From Myxococcales bacterium (GTDB lineage Bacteria; Myxococcota_A; Polyangia; Polyangiales; Houyiibacteriaceae), in NCBI GenBank assembly GCA_019637115.1, contig JAHBWH010000024.1:1-64000 (forward strand): DNA of 64,000 nt. Reading direction: 5' to 3'. Both the position numbers and the translations under genes were made by a program. The notes below the pieces were generated by a model. The model did not search any database. It was not told the DNA's origin and saw nothing but the letters and a program-made list of their open reading frames with translations. Positions 52,124 through 61,177 of the stretch are shown here, one piece after another. Position 1 is the stretch's first letter. Every line of letters starts with the position of its first letter.

Positions 52124-53371
52124 GTGATCTGGAAGCGGTTCCGCCGGCGCCGAGAGGCCGCCGCCCCCCCCTCTCCGCCCGCTCCTGCCGAGGAGCCGAA
52201 GAAGCCCCCGCCGCCCCGACGGCGCACCCCGGAGGAGCGGCTCGCCACGTTGGCCGAGGGGACCGAGGTCCCGGACGCCTCGCAGGCCGTCGCGCTCTTC
52301 GAGCAGCTCCTCGGCGAAGGGCGCGCGGCGCGGGCGCTCGACCTCGCCCGGCGGCTGCTCGACCGCTTCGAAGGCCCCGCGACCGTGCCCCTCGCGCTGC
52401 GGGTCGCCGAGACGCTCGCGTCGCGCGGCGACGACGAGGGCGCGGCGGCGCTGCTCGCCCCGCTCGTCGCCTCCACCGGCGCGCCGCTTCCGGCGCTCGT
52501 GCTCTCCGCCGAGATCGCCGAGCGCGCGTCCCGAGACGAAGAGGCCCGCATCCTCTACGAGCGCGTGCTCGCGCACGACCTGGACTTCCCGCGCGCCCGC
52601 GAGCGCGCGCAGCGGCTCCGAGAGCGCGCCGCGGGGCGACCGGAGGCGCTCGCGGGCGCGACGCTCGCGACCGAGGGCGCGATGGCGCGCGGGCGTTATC
52701 GCGTGGAGAGCGAGCTCGGGCGCGGCGGCGCGGGGACGGTCTTCGCGGCGTTCGACATCCGCCTCCGGCGGCGGGTGGCGCTGAAGGTCTACCACGGCCG
52801 CGGTCGCGTCGAGCGCGAGCGCCTGCTCATCGAGGCGCGCACCCCCGCCCGGCTCGAGCACCCAGGTGTCGTCCGCGTCTTCGACCTCGATCCGCCGCTC
52901 GGCGCGATCGCGATGGAGCTGGTCGGCGGGGGCGCGATCCGCCGCGAGCTCGGCCGCGGGCCCATCCCCGTCGCGCGGGCGCAGCGGTGGCTGTCGACCT
53001 TCGTCGACGCCCTCGGCTTCGTGCACGCTGCGGGCTTCGTCCACCAGGACATCAAGCCGTCGAACCTGTTGCTCCGCGACTGCGACCGCGTCGTGCTCAC
53101 CGACTTCGGCTTGGCGCTGCGGATCGGAGAGGGACGCCCGGGCGCGCTCGGCGAGGGGACGCTTCAGTATATGTCACCCGAGCAACGCGCGAACGCCCCC
53201 GCCGCGCCCTCGATGGACGTCTTCGCGCTCGGCGTGACGTTGCGCGAGATCAGCGAAGCGACCCTCGACGCGCCAGAGCTCTGGAGCGAGCTCGCCGCGG
53301 CGTGCACGCGCCGCGACGCGAGCGCGCGCCCGTCGCTCGCCGAGCTCGCCGCGGCCCTCGCGGTCGCCTGA
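52124..53371 (+). CDS. Ser/Thr protein kinase with N-terminal helical repeats
   Basis: The 415-residue protein has a Pro/Arg-rich head, TPR-like helices (about 60-175) and a Hanks-type kinase domain (about 190-410). The glycine loop is GRGGAGTV (199-206), catalytic Lys221 is in VALKVYH, and the catalytic loop is HQDIKPSN (Asp309; the usual HRD is HQD, giving an RD-minus kinase). The Mg-binding DFG is at 327-329, and MSPEQ replaces APE. No transmembrane helix is present, so it is cytoplasmic. GTG 52124 has GGGAGGGAGG upstream. It is paired with the FHA gene 67 bp upstream. Its last codons are tandemly repeated after the stop. Confidence 0.9.
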   Translation: MIWKRFRRRREAAAPPSPPAPAEEPKKPPPPRRRTPEERLATLAEGTEVPDASQAVALFEQLLGEGRAARALDLARRLLDRFEGPATVPLALRVAETLASRGDDEGAAALLAPLVASTGAPLPALVLSAEIAERASRDEEARILYERVLAHDLDFPRARERAQRLRERAAGRPEALAGATLATEGAMARGRYRVESELGRGGAGTVFAAFDIRLRRRVALKVYHGRGRVERERLLIEARTPARLEHPGVVRVFDLDPPLGAIAMELVGGGAIRRELGRGPIPVARAQRWLSTFVDALGFVHAAGFVHQDIKPSNLLLRDCDRVVLTDFGLALRIGEGRPGALGEGTLQYMSPEQRANAPAAPSMDVFALGVTLREISEATLDAPELWSELAAACTRRDASARPSLAELAAALAVA

Positions 53372-53525
53372 GCCTCGCGGTCGCCTGAGCCGCTCGCTCT
53401 CCGAGCTCGCCGCGACCCTCGTGGTCGCCTGAGCCGCTCGCTCTCCGAGCTCATCGTAGCCGCCTGAGCCGCTCGCACCTCGTGGTCGCCTGAGCCGCTG
53501 AGCCGCTCGCTCCCCGAGCTCGTCC
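53334..53525. repeat. Tandem copies of the kinase gene's 3' end
   Basis: The terminal segment of the kinase gene (CGCTCGCCGAGCTCGCCGC...GGTCGCCTGAG) is repeated about five times after the stop in partial or full form, at about 53373, 53390, 53434, 53469 and 53495. Most copies end in the same GCCTGAG stop-codon context. Confidence 0.85.
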
Positions 53526-53599
53526 CGACTTGGCCGCTCGGGCCGCCGCGTGGATGCCTGATCCGCACGTCGACTCGCGGCCGACGCCTGCGCGTCGCG

Positions 53600-54487
53600 T
53601 CAGCGCATGATCTTCATCTGCGGCTTATTCGGCACGTAGCCCTCGCGCTGGAGGACCTCGGTGGCGAGCCGCTTCAGATCCGGGTGCGCGCCCTTCTGCA
53701 GGAAGGCCCCGAGCTGGTTCGGGTCGATCTTGGCCAAGCGCATCATCGCGGTCCGGGCGCGGCCCTTCTTCTTCACCTTCAGCCAGGTGAAGACCTGCGC
53801 GCGCCAGAGGAAAGCCTGAATCTCACCGTAGGCCGGGTCGTCGGGGGAGTAGTCCTCGAGGACCTTGACGGCCTCGTCCTCCTTGCCGGTCCGCGCCCAG
53901 CACTCGGCCATCACGGCGGCGTAGAGCGCCTTCTGCTTGGGCTGCGCCTGCCCGTCGAGCTTGATCTCGTCGACCAGGGGCCGCGCCTCGGACGTCCGGT
54001 TCTGCAGCAGATACATGAGCGCGAGCTGAGAGCGCACGTCGTTCTGGAGGATCTTCGGCGCCTTCTTGAGGTCGATGCCCTCGAGGATGCGGATGGCCTC
54101 CTTGGGGTCCTCCTGGGCGACGAGCTGCGCCTGCGCCACGGCGGCCATCACGTCGTTCGCGCCCTTGTCGGAGAGCGCGGCGATCGCGGCCTTGCGCCCC
54201 TCGTCGCCCTGCGCGCCCTTGAGGATCTCGACGATCGCGGTCGACTTGCGCATCAGGCGCCAGACGTAGAGCGCGAAGCCGAGGACGACCGCGGTCAGCA
54301 CGCCCGCGACGACGAAACCCCAGATCCCGACCCAGACGCTCAGCATCCCCGCGAGCACCCAGAGGACGGCGACCGCGACGCCAATCTGCGCGATCACCTT
54401 CCAGTTCATCTTGGGCATCTCGAGCTGCTCGAGGGCAGCGTTCGGATCCATGCGGCCCGGCGCGGGCTTGGTCTTGTTCTTGGCCAC
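53600..54487 (-). CDS. Membrane-anchored TPR-like protein
   Basis: The 295-residue product starts MAKNKTKPAPGRMDPNAAL (GTG start). Two adjacent membrane helices (about 35-85, with AQIGVAVAVLWVLAGML and GFVVAGVLTAVVLGFALYVW) follow. A cytoplasmic or periplasmic helical-repeat region comprises the rest: AAIAALSDKGANDVMAAVAQAQLVAQEDPKEAIRILEG (interrupted) and LYAAVMAECWARTGKEDEAVKVLEDY, typical of TPR solenoids. ATG 54448 (MDPNAALEQ) is an alternative start. Function unknown. Conserved proteins of this layout occur next to gliding or secretion genes in Myxococcota, but no such partner is adjacent here. Confidence 0.75.
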   Translation of the reverse strand: MAKNKTKPAPGRMDPNAALEQLEMPKMNWKVIAQIGVAVAVLWVLAGMLSVWVGIWGFVVAGVLTAVVLGFALYVWRLMRKSTAIVEILKGAQGDEGRKAAIAALSDKGANDVMAAVAQAQLVAQEDPKEAIRILEGIDLKKAPKILQNDVRSQLALMYLLQNRTSEARPLVDEIKLDGQAQPKQKALYAAVMAECWARTGKEDEAVKVLEDYSPDDPAYGEIQAFLWRAQVFTWLKVKKKGRARTAMMRLAKIDPNQLGAFLQKGAHPDLKRLATEVLQREGYVPNKPQMKIMR

Positions 54488-54760
54488 GACCGCCGAGTCA
54501 TTCCACGTCAAGCCCTCCCCCGCAAAGAGAGCTCGTGAGCGAAGCGCACACGCCAACAACCTCGCCCGCAGGGCGAGCGGATGCGCGCGAAGCGCGCGAA
54601 GCCGAACGGGAGGCCCCTCGGCCGGGGGCGAAGCCCCCGAGAGAGAGCCGTAGGACGCTGACCGGAGCGGAGCGCAGGGAAGCGTCCAAGGCGGAGGGGT
54701 GCGGGGAGCCCACTCCCCGCCTCGTGAGCGAAGCGCGAAGCGCGCAGCGAACAAAAAAAG
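54488..54760. other. Spacer with GCGAAGCGC repeats
   Basis: Contains repeated GTGAGCGAAGCGC and GCGAAGC motifs (54534-54750), a GGGGGCGAAGCCCCC hairpin (about 54626-54640) and an AAAAAAA run just after the stop of the next minus-strand gene. It may serve as its 3' end. No gene is seen. Confidence 0.45.
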
Positions 54761-56983
54761 TCAGCGCGGGATGGGCTTGAGGTTCAAGCCGCCGGCGTAG
54801 GCGTAGCTCACGAAGGCGTCGAAGCCGTAGACGGTGATGCCCACCGGGGCGTCCGCCACGATGGTATGCGGGCCGTCGTTCTGGACTCCCTCGCGGACGT
54901 TGTCTCGGCTCCGGCCGCCGCCGCCGTCGTTGTCGTCACACTCCGGATCGCGCTCGATGTCGCAGAGCCGACCGACCTCGGGGAACGAGAACTGACAGCG
55001 GTAGATCACCTGCCGCGGCGGCGGATCCCCCGGCATGCGCTCGATCCCGTCCGCGGCCGAACGCGTGCAGAGCGCGGGCTTGGTCGGGTCGACGACGGGC
55101 GATCGCTCGAAGAGCTCGGTCATCGGCACGCCGTCGAGGATCACGCGCGTGTCGGCGTCGGCCGTGATGATCACGAAGTCGAAGGCGTAGAGCGTCGGCG
55201 TCAGGAAGACGTACTCCTGACGGTATTGCTCGATCGGCGGGACCGCGATGATCGAGGGATCGCCGCCCGGGTAGTAGCTCGGGATGCCCGTGACCTGCTG
55301 CGAGGCGATGGTCTGGAGCACCGCCACCGGGACGTTGTTCATGCTGCTCAGCAAGAAGTCCTGGTTCGCGGTGATGATGACGTCCTCGTATTGCGAGAGC
55401 TCGAAGCGATCCCAGGGCGGCGGCAACGTCGTCGTGAGCACGGTCGTCCCGGGCGCCACCGCGAGGACGCGGACGTACTCCGGCTCGTCGACGACCGCGA
55501 CGCTGTCCACCGCGGGGTTGGTGAAGGCCGCGTTCAGCGCCGCCGTGCGCCGCGGCATCCGCGCGATCATGAAGCTCGCGCCGAGCACGTCGTCGCTGAA
55601 GAGCTGCTCCTCGAGGTGGTCGGCGCAGCACTGGCGGGTCGCGTAGGTGTCGAAGCGCGGGGCGTCCGACGCCTCGCTGCCGACGAAGACCGACACGGGC
55701 GCGGTCGCGTCGACGCGTGTGCCCGTGAAGTCCGCGTTGAAGCCCTGGGTCTCGAGGTTCAGGACGTCGAAGGGGCGCAGCACGGTCTCGATCACCGAGC
55801 CCGGCCGGCCCTCCGCGATGCCCGCCGCCGGGTTGCCGACGACACGCACGACGTTCGGCCCGAGCGTGACGGTGACGTTGGAGGCGTCCGCGCCACCGAG
55901 GATGGTCAAGAACGCGCGGAGATCCTCGTCGTCGCGTGAGGTGTCGAAGTCCCGGTCCGCGCAGGTCGGATCGACCCGCGGATCACAGTCACCGTCCGCG
56001 ATCGTCTGCGGCCACCCGACGACGGTGTAGCGGCTGCCGATGGCGCTGGTCGGGAAGAGCAGCGAGGCGTCGTTCGAGAAGACGCCGGCGTTCGAGAGCG
56101 GGTTGAACTGATAGGCGATGATCGGGAACTGGGAGCGGACCCGATAGGCCGCCGCGCTGAGCGCGGTGTGGGTCCCGTCGTTCATGCCCGTCGCGGTCGG
56201 CGAGTTGCGGCAGAAGCACGGCGGCGCGCCCCCCGCGCTGCAGACGCAGGACTCGCCCACCGGGCACGCCGCGGTCGGACTGGCGCAGACGCGGTTGCTG
56301 CTCGAGCCGTCGACCTCGCGCCGCGGGAGGTTCAGCGTCTCGAGGTCGCCGGGAGCGAGCGTGACCCGGCGCACCTCGCGGATCATCGGCTCGTCGCCGT
56401 AGGCGGCGTCGTTCACCTCGACGATCACCTCCGTCGGGAGCGGGCTCGGGTTCGAGACGACGATGGCGTATTGCTGTGCAGAGGCGTCGCGCCCGCGCCC
56501 CAGCGACGCGTTGTCGAGGTCTGCCGCGTAGAACTCGCAGCCCTGGTAGCTGCGGTCCTCGATGGCCAGCTCGCAGAGGTTCCGACAGAAGCCCTCGCGG
56601 CAGACGTTCCCCTCGGAGAGCTCGCAGGTCTCGATGAGCTCGTAGTCGTTGCCCGTCTCGTCGCAGAGTACGACGTCCTGCCCGCGGCAGCCTCGCCGAC
56701 CGGGGTCGCAGACGACGCAGCCGAGGTCCATCACGCAGAGCAGCGGCCGCTCGTCGGGGCCCCGCTGAGCGGCGCAGTCCTCCGTCCGCGTCGAGAGGAA
56801 CTCGCCGTTCTCCACGCAGGTATGCCAGACGCTGCCGATGCAGCCGCGCGACTCGAGGGTCCAGCAGACGAACCCTCCGTCGACGAAGGGGCTCGCATCG
56901 ACGGTGGCGTCGAGGCGTCCCGGAGTGCCGCTGTCGCAGGCCGCCAGGGCAGCTAGCGCGAGGAGAAGCGAAGAACGTTTCAT
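54761..56983 (-). CDS. IgGFc-binding-domain-like lipoprotein
   Basis: The 740-residue product starts MKRSSLLLALAALAAC (Cys16). A Cys-rich region follows (about 38-140, including CVVCDPGRRGCRG). A long beta-rich region then resembles the IgGFc-binding protein N-terminal domain known from FCGBP and bacterial surface proteins. Key stretches are QYAIVVSNPSPLPTEVIVEV, RVRSQFPIIAYQFNPLSNAG, APVSVFVGSEASDAP, CCADHLEEQLF and, at the end, GPHTIVADAPVGITVYGFD then SYAYAGGLNL. Acidic Asp loops could bind calcium. It is likely anchored in the outer membrane and displayed. ATG 56983. It follows the IPT/TIG lipoprotein gene on the same strand, 109 bp apart. Confidence 0.85.
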   Translation of the reverse strand: MKRSSLLLALAALAACDSGTPGRLDATVDASPFVDGGFVCWTLESRGCIGSVWHTCVENGEFLSTRTEDCAAQRGPDERPLLCVMDLGCVVCDPGRRGCRGQDVVLCDETGNDYELIETCELSEGNVCREGFCRNLCELAIEDRSYQGCEFYAADLDNASLGRGRDASAQQYAIVVSNPSPLPTEVIVEVNDAAYGDEPMIREVRRVTLAPGDLETLNLPRREVDGSSSNRVCASPTAACPVGESCVCSAGGAPPCFCRNSPTATGMNDGTHTALSAAAYRVRSQFPIIAYQFNPLSNAGVFSNDASLLFPTSAIGSRYTVVGWPQTIADGDCDPRVDPTCADRDFDTSRDDEDLRAFLTILGGADASNVTVTLGPNVVRVVGNPAAGIAEGRPGSVIETVLRPFDVLNLETQGFNADFTGTRVDATAPVSVFVGSEASDAPRFDTYATRQCCADHLEEQLFSDDVLGASFMIARMPRRTAALNAAFTNPAVDSVAVVDEPEYVRVLAVAPGTTVLTTTLPPPWDRFELSQYEDVIITANQDFLLSSMNNVPVAVLQTIASQQVTGIPSYYPGGDPSIIAVPPIEQYRQEYVFLTPTLYAFDFVIITADADTRVILDGVPMTELFERSPVVDPTKPALCTRSAADGIERMPGDPPPRQVIYRCQFSFPEVGRLCDIERDPECDDNDGGGGRSRDNVREGVQNDGPHTIVADAPVGITVYGFDAFVSYAYAGGLNLKPIPR

Positions 56984-57092
56984 GAGCGGGTCTCAGCGTA
57001 GCAGCGGGCGGCGGGGCCCACGAGGATCGGAGCGTCCCGCCGCGCGCCGAGAGGTCGGCGGCGCGAGGACGACTCCGCGGGTGGCCCGGCGC

Positions 57093-59204
57093 TCACCGCT
57101 GGGCCGTGAAGATGTCGAGGGCCCAAGCGCTCCAGCGGTTCTGGTCGAGGTCGCCATAGGTGATCTCGTTGAAGTCGCGGCCGGGGATGCGCACGGCGTA
57201 GATGGCCCAGGTCACGAACCCGGTCGGGATGTCGTTGATCTCGGGGATCGACTGCAGGTTCGGGATCGGCGCCTCGGTGATCGTGCCGGGGACGAAGTGG
57301 CGCCACGCGGGGTTGCCGTCGCTCCCGTACATCAGGACGAGGTAGAAGGTCGGCGTCAACCCGCCGTCCGCCTGCCACCGCAGCACCCGGCTGCTCGGGA
57401 TCCGCTCGCCGAACGCCGGCGCGGTGGGCACGGGGATCCCCACCCAGCCGTCGAGGATCACGTCTCGGTGGACGTCGCGGACGCCGTTGCGCACGACGTG
57501 CGTGGACGGATCGTCCTGGAAGTCGCCCGTCACCCACGACGCCTCGACGCGGTAACGACCGTCGGCCAACGCGCCGAACATCGAGGGCTGCGAGTAGAAC
57601 CGCACCGGCCGCGTGGCCGTTCGCTGGGTCGCCACGTCGATGCGCGCGTTGTTGACGCGCCGAACGATGAGCCCCTCGCCCCCGAGATCGATGTCGGCCT
57701 GCACGACGAAGCGGTCGGGGCCGTTGCGACCGGGCCCGGGCAGGCTCTCGAGCCGGACGTCGAGCTGGTGGTCGAGGGGGATGTTCATCACGATGTCGAC
57801 GTCACGACGCTCTTCGCCGGGGCCGACGACGACGTTTCGCGCGACGCCCATGGCGTACGGTCGGAAGTCTCGCGAGGCGACGTTCTCGAGACCCGCGATC
57901 GCGTAGACGGCCATCGCGCCGGGTCGGACGAAGATGCGGTAGGGGAAGCCTCGCGACCCCGGCCGCTCCTCGCGAATCCGGGAGACGCCTCCGCCGAGCG
58001 AAGGGTCGGGGTTGACGCAATAGATGCTGTCGCCCGGGCACGGCTGCGTCGCGTAGACGTAGGCGACGCGGACCCACCCCTCGCGCTCGGGCGGGAGGAT
58101 CTCCCACGGGTTCGGGCCGAACTCGGCCGGCCCGAGGAAGACGAGCTCGCCGTGGACGAACGAGCCTTGGCGGCCGCGCCCCGTCGGCGGGTTCCCCTCG
58201 CCCTCCCCGCAGGCGGGATCCTGCCAAGGCACGAGGAAGATGGTGACGTCGCGCGCGTCGAACGCGACGAACGACGTCTTCTCGTAGCAATGCTTGGCGG
58301 CGTGCACCGTCGCGGGGGGCACCACGTCGGGGCCGCTGAAGGTGATCTGCCCCGTCAAGCCGGTGAGCCCCTGGTGCTCGGTGGTGAGGTCCTCACCGAG
58401 GATGACGAAGGCCTCGGGGACCGCCATGCCGGTCATGGCGTCCAGCACCGTCACGTTCAACGTGCCGAGCAGGGGCCCCCCGCCGAGCCCGCCGTCGAAG
58501 GGGTCGGAGCTCTCGTAATACTCGAACGCCTCCTCCAAGGTCACGAGCGCGCCGTCCTCGCCGCGCAGCCACGTCACGTCCGCGAAACCGACGACGCCCG
58601 CGGGCGCGCGGCAGGTCACGACGTTCTCGCTCACGACCTCGACCCCAGTGCAAGGCACGCCCTCGAAGAGGAAGACGTCGCCCTCGGCGAACCCGGTGCC
58701 CTGCCCCGTGATGGTCACGAAGGTCCCCCCCGACGACGAGCCGCGGGTCGGCTCGAGGTAGAAGGCGTCGTAGGTGTAGCCACTCGCGAGGGTCGCCTCG
58801 CGCTCGCCTGCGCGGACCGTGACGTCCGCCGGGCCAGGTTCGCCTGCGGGCAGGACGATGCCGAGGCGGCTGGCGTCGATCCAGGTGGTGTCGGCGGGCT
58901 GGACGAGGCGACCACCGACCCAGACCTCCGCGTCCTCCGTGAAGCCCGCGCCGCGGACGATCGCGTCGTTGCCGCCAATGAAGGGGCCGTGGTTCGGCGA
59001 GACGCGAACGACGAGCAGCTCGTCGCCGAGCCCCGAGTCCGGGAAGTCGCGCCCCGTGTCCCGCCCCGCGTCCGCGGCGGCAGCGCGTGGTGAGGGAGGC
59101 GGGGTCAAGGTGACGATGTCCGAGCACCCGACGGTCAACAGGAGGGCGACCGACGCCCACGCCCCCCTGTGGCCCGCTCCTCCGACTCGAATTGCGCTCG
59201 TCAT
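57093..59204 (-). CDS. IPT/TIG-domain lipoprotein
   Basis: The 703-residue product has a lipobox VGC (MTSAIR...LLLTVGCSD, Cys27). Two IPT/TIG beta-sandwich domains follow: VVRVSPNHGPFIGGNDAIVRGAGF, about 65-150; and LEPTRGSSSGGTFVTITGQG, about 152-235. A carboxypeptidase-regulatory-like fold comes next (LNVTVLDAMTGMAVPEAFVILG, about 248-330). The rest is beta-rich, with few Cys. Such proteins are common surface lipoproteins in Myxococcota. It has its own promoter (59262-59289) and a Shine-Dalgarno AAGGGGAG before ATG 59204, and probably co-transcribes the IgGFc-binding-like gene. Confidence 0.85.
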   Translation of the reverse strand: MTSAIRVGGAGHRGAWASVALLLTVGCSDIVTLTPPPSPRAAAADAGRDTGRDFPDSGLGDELLVVRVSPNHGPFIGGNDAIVRGAGFTEDAEVWVGGRLVQPADTTWIDASRLGIVLPAGEPGPADVTVRAGEREATLASGYTYDAFYLEPTRGSSSGGTFVTITGQGTGFAEGDVFLFEGVPCTGVEVVSENVVTCRAPAGVVGFADVTWLRGEDGALVTLEEAFEYYESSDPFDGGLGGGPLLGTLNVTVLDAMTGMAVPEAFVILGEDLTTEHQGLTGLTGQITFSGPDVVPPATVHAAKHCYEKTSFVAFDARDVTIFLVPWQDPACGEGEGNPPTGRGRQGSFVHGELVFLGPAEFGPNPWEILPPEREGWVRVAYVYATQPCPGDSIYCVNPDPSLGGGVSRIREERPGSRGFPYRIFVRPGAMAVYAIAGLENVASRDFRPYAMGVARNVVVGPGEERRDVDIVMNIPLDHQLDVRLESLPGPGRNGPDRFVVQADIDLGGEGLIVRRVNNARIDVATQRTATRPVRFYSQPSMFGALADGRYRVEASWVTGDFQDDPSTHVVRNGVRDVHRDVILDGWVGIPVPTAPAFGERIPSSRVLRWQADGGLTPTFYLVLMYGSDGNPAWRHFVPGTITEAPIPNLQSIPEINDIPTGFVTWAIYAVRIPGRDFNEITYGDLDQNRWSAWALDIFTAQR

Positions 59205-59261
59205 GGCTCCCCTTCGCGCCCCGCAGGGGCGTGCCCCGACCCCGCACGGGCGGTAGAGTCA

Positions 59262-59289
59262 AGTATCGGGGCAAGGGTCCTGGCGTCAA
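59262..59289 (-). promoter_or_regulatory. Sigma-70 promoter of the IPT/TIG lipoprotein gene
   Basis: Minus strand TTGACG (59284-59289), 16 bp, GATACT (59262-59267). Leader of about 50 nt that ends with AAGGGGAG before the ATG. Confidence 0.6.
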
Positions 59290-59415
59290 GCGGAGCCTGA
59301 GCCCTCCTCGCGCGGAGGTTCGGCGACCTGGTCGGCCGCGTTTCGCTCGAAAGGCCCGCGGCTCATCGCCCCGTGCTATCCGTCCTCGTAGTCGGCATCC
59401 TGCCCCTTCGCCCCC

Positions 59416-60519
59416 GTGAAGCTCCTCCGCCTCGTCATCAGCGACTTGCACCTCGGCAGCGGCAGCCGGCCGGGGGAGCTCAACCCGTACGAGGACTTCT
59501 TCCACGACGACCGCTTCGCGGAGCTCATCTCGCACTACCTCGCGAAGACGGGCGTGGACGAGAGCATCGAGCTCATCCTCAACGGCGACATCTTCGACCT
59601 GCTGAAGATCCGGATCGGCGGCGTGTGGCCCGTCGAGATCACCGACGCCATCGCCACCGAGAAGCTGCGCCAATGCCTCGATGGGCACCCAGTGGCGGTC
59701 CGCGCGCTCAAGGACTTCATGGCGCGCCCCCACAACCGCATCACGTACCTGCCTGGCAACCACGACCTCGACATGTGGTTCCCCGGTCCGCAGGAGCTCC
59801 TCCGGCGCTACATCGCCCCCGAGGCGGCGGATCGCGTGCGCTTCGTGACCCAGACCGACACCTATTATTTGCCGGACGGGATCCAGATCCGGCACGGACA
59901 CCAGCTCGAGCGCATCCACAAGGTCGACTACCGCAACATGACCCACACGCTGCCGGACGGGCGCGAGATCCTCTCGCTGCCCTGGGGCTCCATCTGGATC
60001 CTCGAGGTCATGAACCCGATGAAGACCTTCCGGAGCCACATCGACCGGATCCAGCCGCTCGGGCGCTTCATGATCGCCTCGCTCTTCCTCGACCCGGCCT
60101 TCGTCATCCGCTTCCTCTGGCTGTCGACGAAGAACTTCCTCCGGCACCGCGTCTTCAAGATCAGCGCGTGGCGCGATCGCATCCGCAAGGTGCCCGAGCT
60201 GCTGCGGGACGAGGTCATCTCGCTCACGGGCGGCTACGACGAGCACGCGATCCGCGAGCTGACGCGCATGCGCGGCGCGCACACGCTGATCATCGGGCAC
60301 AGCCACGGGCCCCGCTACCTGCAGCTCCCCAACGGCAAGACGCTCGTGAACACGGGGACGTGGGTGAAGATGATCAACCTCGACCTGCACCACCTCGGTC
60401 AGGACAGCGGGCTCACCTACGCCGTGATCGACTACGACGACGAGGGGAAGCCACGGACGCGGCTGATGCGCTGGTTCGGGAGCCGCAAACCCTACGAGGT
60501 CGTCCCCTATGCGGACTGA
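59416..60519 (+). CDS. Calcineurin-like metallophosphoesterase (LpxH-like)
   Basis: The 367-residue protein has the five metallophosphoesterase motifs: ISDLHLG (Asp10, His12), LNGDIFD (Asp58), LPGNHDLDMW, HGHQLERIH and IIGHSHGP (His295, His297). They bind two Mn/Fe ions. The fold resembles UDP-2,3-diacylglucosamine hydrolase LpxH, but the protein is about 120 residues longer, with an insertion rich in Trp/Phe (FLDPAFVIRFLWLSTKNFLRHRVFKIS) that may contact the membrane. A role in lipid A synthesis is plausible but unproven. GTG start; no strong ribosome site. No other lpx gene is in the window. Confidence 0.88.
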   Translation: MKLLRLVISDLHLGSGSRPGELNPYEDFFHDDRFAELISHYLAKTGVDESIELILNGDIFDLLKIRIGGVWPVEITDAIATEKLRQCLDGHPVAVRALKDFMARPHNRITYLPGNHDLDMWFPGPQELLRRYIAPEAADRVRFVTQTDTYYLPDGIQIRHGHQLERIHKVDYRNMTHTLPDGREILSLPWGSIWILEVMNPMKTFRSHIDRIQPLGRFMIASLFLDPAFVIRFLWLSTKNFLRHRVFKISAWRDRIRKVPELLRDEVISLTGGYDEHAIRELTRMRGAHTLIIGHSHGPRYLQLPNGKTLVNTGTWVKMINLDLHHLGQDSGLTYAVIDYDDEGKPRTRLMRWFGSRKPYEVVPYAD

Positions 60520-60672
60520 CGGATCGCGCGGCGCCCCCATGCACGAATCGTCGCGTTCGCGTCACGCCGCGGTGACCGACCGGGGCGCGCGAACGGCGCA
60601 ACGACACGCGCGGCCGCGGCGCGCCACGACGCGCGCGACCGCGGCGCGCCACGACGCGCGGCCGCGGCGCGT

Positions 60673-61057
60673 ACCACGACGCGCGCGCTCCTCGCCCTCG
60701 CCCTCGTCTCGTTCGGCGCGCGCGGCGCGGCGGTCGCCCTCGAGCTGAGGCTCCCCCCCCGCCTCGTGGTCGGAGATCGCGCGCATCGTCCTCGTCGCCG
60801 ACGTCCCGCCGGACGTGCCGGTCCTCGTCACGCCGACCCACGAGGGCACCGCGGTCGAGGTGGTGCGTGGGCGGCTCACGCGGGCCGACGCGGCAGATCC
60901 GCGGGCGCGCCCGCTGCGCTTCCCCATCCCGATCGTCGCCAAAGAGAGCGGGGTCGGCGTGGTGCGGGCGACGGTGACGACCTTCGAGTGCGTCGGCGAC
61001 GACTGCCAGCCTCGCGAGCGCGACGTGCGCCTCACGCTGCGCATCGAGCGCGACTGA
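60673..61057 (+). pseudogene. Frameshifted gene for a small secreted or periplasmic protein
   Basis: Frame 1 from about 60673 encodes a convincing signal peptide (TRALLALALVSFGARGAAVALELRLPPRLVVGDRA) without a start codon in that frame. From about 60785 the sequence continues in frame 2 (RIVLVADVPPDVPVLVTPTHEG... ending RLTLRIERD at TGA 61055-61057). The join is in the dinucleotide run GATCGCGCGCATC, where one extra CG would restore a single frame. Upstream, 60590-60690 is a tandem repeat of GCGGCGCGCCACGACGCGCG, which may also have slipped and removed the start. It is either a pseudogene, a phase-variable gene or an assembly error. The domain has a Cys pair (FECVGDDCQP). Confidence 0.55.
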
Positions 61058-61065
61058 GCTGACAC

Positions 61066-61128
61066 GCCGGACGACGGTCTCGGACGACGGTCTCGGATGA
61101 CGGTCTCGGATGACGGTCTCGGAGGCGG
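61066..61128. repeat. GACGACGGTCTCGG array, same family as 307-540
   Basis: Five copies of GACGACGGTCTCGGA / GATGACGGTCTCGGA between the broken gene and the gene at 61178. The unit is the same as in the array at 307-540. Confidence 0.85.
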
Positions 61129-61177
61129 CGTGGCTTGCGCCGATCCCCGGCGAGGTCACCCTTCGCCCGTGCCCTCC

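Noticed and set aside
60509..60748. 79-residue Arg/Ser-rich ORF after the metallophosphoesterase gene
   Set aside because: It is the wrong-frame reading of the signal-peptide region of the frameshifted gene and of the CG-rich repeat.
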